This document shows positions 61,481 to 64,000 of a DNA stretch of 64,000 nt, one piece after another. The notes beneath the pieces are model-generated. The model worked only from the letters and a program-made list of their open reading frames with translations. It was not told the origin of the DNA and ran no database searches. The position numbers were made by a program, and so were the translations under genes. This stretch comes from Bradyrhizobium sp. BTAi1 (lineage in GTDB: Bacteria; Pseudomonadota; Alphaproteobacteria; Rhizobiales; Xanthobacteraceae), in contig NC_009485.1 in NCBI RefSeq assembly GCF_000015165.1, positions 1,714,001 to 1,778,000 on the forward strand. Direction: 5' to 3'. Within the stretch, counting starts at the first letter, position 1; each line of letters begins with the position of its first letter.

Positions 61481-63337
61481 CTATCTCCTCCCGAACAGCT
61501 TTTCGACATCGGCGAGCTTGAGCTCGACATAGGTCGGACGGCCGTGATTGCACTGGCCGGAGTTCGGCGTCTCTTCCATCTCGCGCAACAGTGCGTTCAT
61601 CTCCTCCGGCTTGAGGCGGCGGCCGGCGCGAACGGAGCCGTGGCAGGCCATGGTGGCGGCGACATGCATCAGGCGGCGCTCCAGCGGCAGCGCCTCGCCC
61701 CATTCCTCCATGTGTTCGGCGAGATCGCGCAGCAGCCCGGCTGCATTGATCTTGCCGAGCAGCGACGGCGTCTCGCGCACCGCCACCGCGCCGGGACCGA
61801 AGGATTCGATGGCGAGACCGAACGAGGCCAGCTCATCGGTTCGCGCGAGCAGCGCCTCGACGATGGCCTCATCAAGCTCGACGATATCCGGGATCAACAG
61901 GATCTGCCGCTGCACGCCATGCGCGGATAGCGAGGCTTTCAGCCGCTCATAGACGATGCGCTCATGGGCGGCGTGCTGGTCGACGATGACGAGGCCGTCG
62001 CGCGTCTGCGCCACGATATAGGTGTCGTGGAGCTGCGTGCGCGCTGCCCCGAGCGGACGGTCGAGCAGGTCGGGCGCGGCCGGCTGCTCGTGCAGGCGCA
62101 GATCGGCGCGCGGGCCGCCGACGTCGAATGCGGCCTGGGCCGGCTCGGCAAAGGCCGCAGGCGAGAACGCCGCAGCGGCGGGCATCGCATCCGCGCCGTG
62201 ATCGCGCGGCACCGGCGCGGCGGGCGCCGATGGTGAGCGCTGCCAATCCCAGTTCATGGGACCCGGGTTGGGGCGCGGCGGCGCGAACGCCGGGCGGAAC
62301 GCGGCAATGGTCGCGCCGCCGTCATTGGCGGCGGTGCGGCGTCCCTCACGCGCCAGGCCTTCCTTCAGCGCGTGAATGATCAGCGCACGGACCAGACCGG
62401 CATTGCGGAAGCGCACCTCGGTCTTGGCCGGATGCACATTGGCGTCGACCTCGCGTGGATCCAGCGTCACGAAAAGCGCCACGACGGGATGACGGTCGCG
62501 CGGCAGATAGTCGGCATAGGCCGCGCGCACCGCGCCAAGGATGAGCTTGTCGCGCACGGGACGGCCGTTGACGAACAGATATTGGCCGAGCGCATTGGCC
62601 CGCGTCAGCGCCGGCGCGGCCGCGAAGCCTTCGACCGCGACGCTCTCCCGCGCGCTCTGCACCGCGATGGCATGGCTGCGGAAGTCAGCACCCAGGATGT
62701 CGCCGAGCCGCGTCAGCTGGCCGGGCGCCCCCGGCAGGGCCGCGGCCCAGGTCACCGGCGCGCGCTCCTCGCCGGCAATGGTGAAGGCGATGTCAGGCCG
62801 CGCCATGGCCAGCCGCCGCACCACCTCGCGGATCGCCTCGGCCTCGGTGCGGTCGGTCTTGAGGAATTTCAGACGCGCTGGCGTGGCGTGGAACAGGTCG
62901 GCGACCTCGACGCGCGTGCCTTGATTGAGCGCCGCCGGAACGACCGGTGATTTCTCGCCGCAATCGACCTGCAGCGCCCAGGCATGCGGCTCGCTCTTGT
63001 GCCGCGTCGTGATCGACAGCCGCGCCACCGAGCCGATCGAGGGCAGCGCCTCGCCGCGGAACCCGAGGGTGCGGATCTGCAGCAGATCCTCATCGTCGAG
63101 CTTCGATGTCGCATGGCGCTCGACCGCGAGCGCCAGATCGGCCGCGGTCATGCCGCCGCCATCGTCGGTGATCGCGATCTTCCGCCGCCCGCCGCCATCG
63201 GTGAAGATGTCGATGCGGCTGGCGCCGGCGTCGATCGCGTTCTCGACCAGCTCCTTGACCACGCTCGCGGGGCGTTCGACCACCTCGCCGGCGGCGATGC
63301 GGTTGATGATCTGTTCGGGAAGCTGGCGGACGGGCAT
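61481..63337 (-). CDS. mutL: DNA mismatch repair protein MutL
   Basis: This 618-residue protein has the GHKL ATPase N-terminus: KELVENAIDAGA, ITDDGGGM, TLGFRGEALPSIGS, with a Pro/Ala-rich linker (about residues 345-430) and a C-terminal dimerisation domain. The C-terminal domain carries the endonuclease motif DQHAAHERIVYE, plus ACHGSVRAGR, CNHGRPT and the terminal FGRR, so this is an active endonuclease MutL used with MutS and without MutH. The start ATG at 63337 is family-typical. A second regulator gene follows divergently. Confidence 0.95.
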   Translation of the reverse strand: MPVRQLPEQIINRIAAGEVVERPASVVKELVENAIDAGASRIDIFTDGGGRRKIAITDDGGGMTAADLALAVERHATSKLDDEDLLQIRTLGFRGEALPSIGSVARLSITTRHKSEPHAWALQVDCGEKSPVVPAALNQGTRVEVADLFHATPARLKFLKTDRTEAEAIREVVRRLAMARPDIAFTIAGEERAPVTWAAALPGAPGQLTRLGDILGADFRSHAIAVQSARESVAVEGFAAAPALTRANALGQYLFVNGRPVRDKLILGAVRAAYADYLPRDRHPVVALFVTLDPREVDANVHPAKTEVRFRNAGLVRALIIHALKEGLAREGRRTAANDGGATIAAFRPAFAPPRPNPGPMNWDWQRSPSAPAAPVPRDHGADAMPAAAAFSPAAFAEPAQAAFDVGGPRADLRLHEQPAAPDLLDRPLGAARTQLHDTYIVAQTRDGLVIVDQHAAHERIVYERLKASLSAHGVQRQILLIPDIVELDEAIVEALLARTDELASFGLAIESFGPGAVAVRETPSLLGKINAAGLLRDLAEHMEEWGEALPLERRLMHVAATMACHGSVRAGRRLKPEEMNALLREMEETPNSGQCNHGRPTYVELKLADVEKLFGRR

Positions 63338-63541
63338 GAGGCAGACTGTCGGAGGATTCGGATGTGCTGTTTTAGCCACCGCAGCGGCGCGGAGCCAGGC
63401 TGCCGCTCGCCACAATTGTGACGGTAGAATAGCCTTTTTCACGCAGTGCGGCAGGCGAAAGCCACGTTCTCCAACGGGATTGTGAGGCGGGCGGGGCCAG
63501 TATATCGTTTCACGAAAATCACAATCAGCCGGAGGAAGCCC

Positions 63542-63856
63542 ATGTGCCGTCTGTTCGCACACCAGCCTCAGCACGATTATGAGTCGCAGACCCGCTCGTT
63601 GCGGATCGGCGGCCATAGCACATCGATCCGGCTCGAAATGGCGTTCTGGGACACGCTCGAGGAGATCGCCGCCAAGGAAGGCATGAGCCTCGCCAAATTC
63701 GTGACCACGCTCTACGCCGAGGTGCTCGATCATCACGGCGAGGTGAAGAATTTTGCCTCGCTGTTGCGCTGCTCCTGTCTGATCTACCGCGCCAAGGCGA
63801 CCGCCGCGCTGCCGGATTTTCGCGCGGCGGCTGCGATCATGGACGCTGCCGAGTAG
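63542..63856 (+). CDS. Ribbon-helix-helix domain protein (RHH_4 type)
   Basis: This 104-residue protein has a C-terminal half like the RHH_4 family: SLRIGGHSTSIRLEMAFWDTL followed by EIAAKEGMSLAKFVTTLYAEV. RHH proteins bind DNA as dimers through a beta strand. The N-terminus has a His/Gln-rich stretch (RLFAHQPQHDYES) and the C-terminal part past residue 70 adds two Cys and a basic segment. GGAGGA precedes the ATG. The targets are unknown; it may be a small autoregulator. Confidence 0.8.
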   Translation: MCRLFAHQPQHDYESQTRSLRIGGHSTSIRLEMAFWDTLEEIAAKEGMSLAKFVTTLYAEVLDHHGEVKNFASLLRCSCLIYRAKATAALPDFRAAAAIMDAAE

Positions 63857-63887
63857 CCGCTCGGGCAGTCTCTCGTCTTCCTCGGCC

Positions 63888-64000
63888 CGCTTGCGGGGAG
63901 AGGGCAGGGTGAGGGGGACTCTCCACAGACCGCGCTCGTGAAGAGTCCCCCTCACCCGGATGCCATCTTGCGATGGCATCCGACCTCTCCCCGCAAGCGG
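63888..64000. repeat. Palindromic repeat at the right edge (REP-like)
   Basis: CCGCTTGCGGGGAGAGG with GGGTGAGGGGGACTCT in the left arm pairs with AGAGTCCCCCTCACCC and CCTCTCCCCGCAAGCGG in the right arm. A small hairpin, GGATGCCATC/GATGGCATCC, sits near the right side. The element may be truncated by the window edge. Confidence 0.8.

Overview
The window is high-GC chromosomal DNA from an alphaproteobacterium of the Bradyrhizobium/Rhodopseudomonas group, most probably Bradyrhizobium. The evidence is the codon use, the short REP-like palindromes of a bradyrhizobial kind, an HrcA/CIRCE-type groESL operon, a stand-alone CheZ, a BacA-like ABC exporter with its own ATPase, and the lipid A gene order with DUF4170 and DUF2093. 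I see no phage, IS element, CRISPR array, rRNA or tRNA. The window looks like core chromosome with scattered repeats.

Layout, left half. 1-2743: a YiaA/B fragment, then a GNAT-like protein overlapping a polytopic membrane protein. 2757-7178: an SDR, a ModE-type regulator, an old yellow enzyme and a benzoylformate-decarboxylase-like enzyme. 7179-8010: a non-coding dispersed repeat. 8011-11074: an M20 peptidase, a D-amino acid transaminase and a DUF1080 protein. 11061-13677: wrbA with a 55-residue downstream gene, and pirin divergent from a LysR regulator. 13701-19297: YbaK, HAD dehalogenase, amidohydrolase, ribosomal protein L36, TPR protein, small proteins, a hydrolase and cytochrome c. 19510-23589: the glycolate oxidase operon glcDEF. 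23665-29673: an H1-like Lys/Ala-rich protein, a porin, the BacA/YddA-like ABC transporter and lactate/glycolate permease.

Layout, right half. 29819-31544: two exported proteins. 31685-33911: groES-groEL with promoter and CIRCE. 34075-37698: lipoprotein, CheZ, L,D-transpeptidase and a DUF2076 protein. 37938-42025: hisZ-hisG, then a polyprenyl-phosphate-type glycosyltransferase overlapping a YdjC/HpnK deacetylase. 42144-45926: rsmE, two paralogous four-cysteine exported proteins, ubiA and a DUF6101 protein. 46210-52003: PmbA, an inositol-phosphatase-family enzyme, DUF4170, a DUF374 acyltransferase, waaA, lpxK and DUF2093, a lipid A/Kdo block. 52168-58491: a dienelactone-hydrolase-like protein, xseA, a hydrolase-membrane protein-regulator operon with a palindromic operator, purD and tadA. 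58623-63856: an RluB-type pseudouridine synthase with a very long Arg-rich N-terminus, rsmD, mutL and a ribbon-helix-helix protein. The window ends inside a palindromic repeat.

No entirely new defence or mobile system is evident. The most interesting leads are the BacA-like transporter, the palindrome-controlled hydrolase operon, the low-complexity RluB extension, the small gene behind wrbA, the tandem four-Cys paralogues beside ubiA, a long-form HisG beside HisZ, and the glycosyltransferase/deacetylase pair. Start codons were chosen from ribosome-binding sites, overlaps and family-typical N-termini; many are GTG or TTG.
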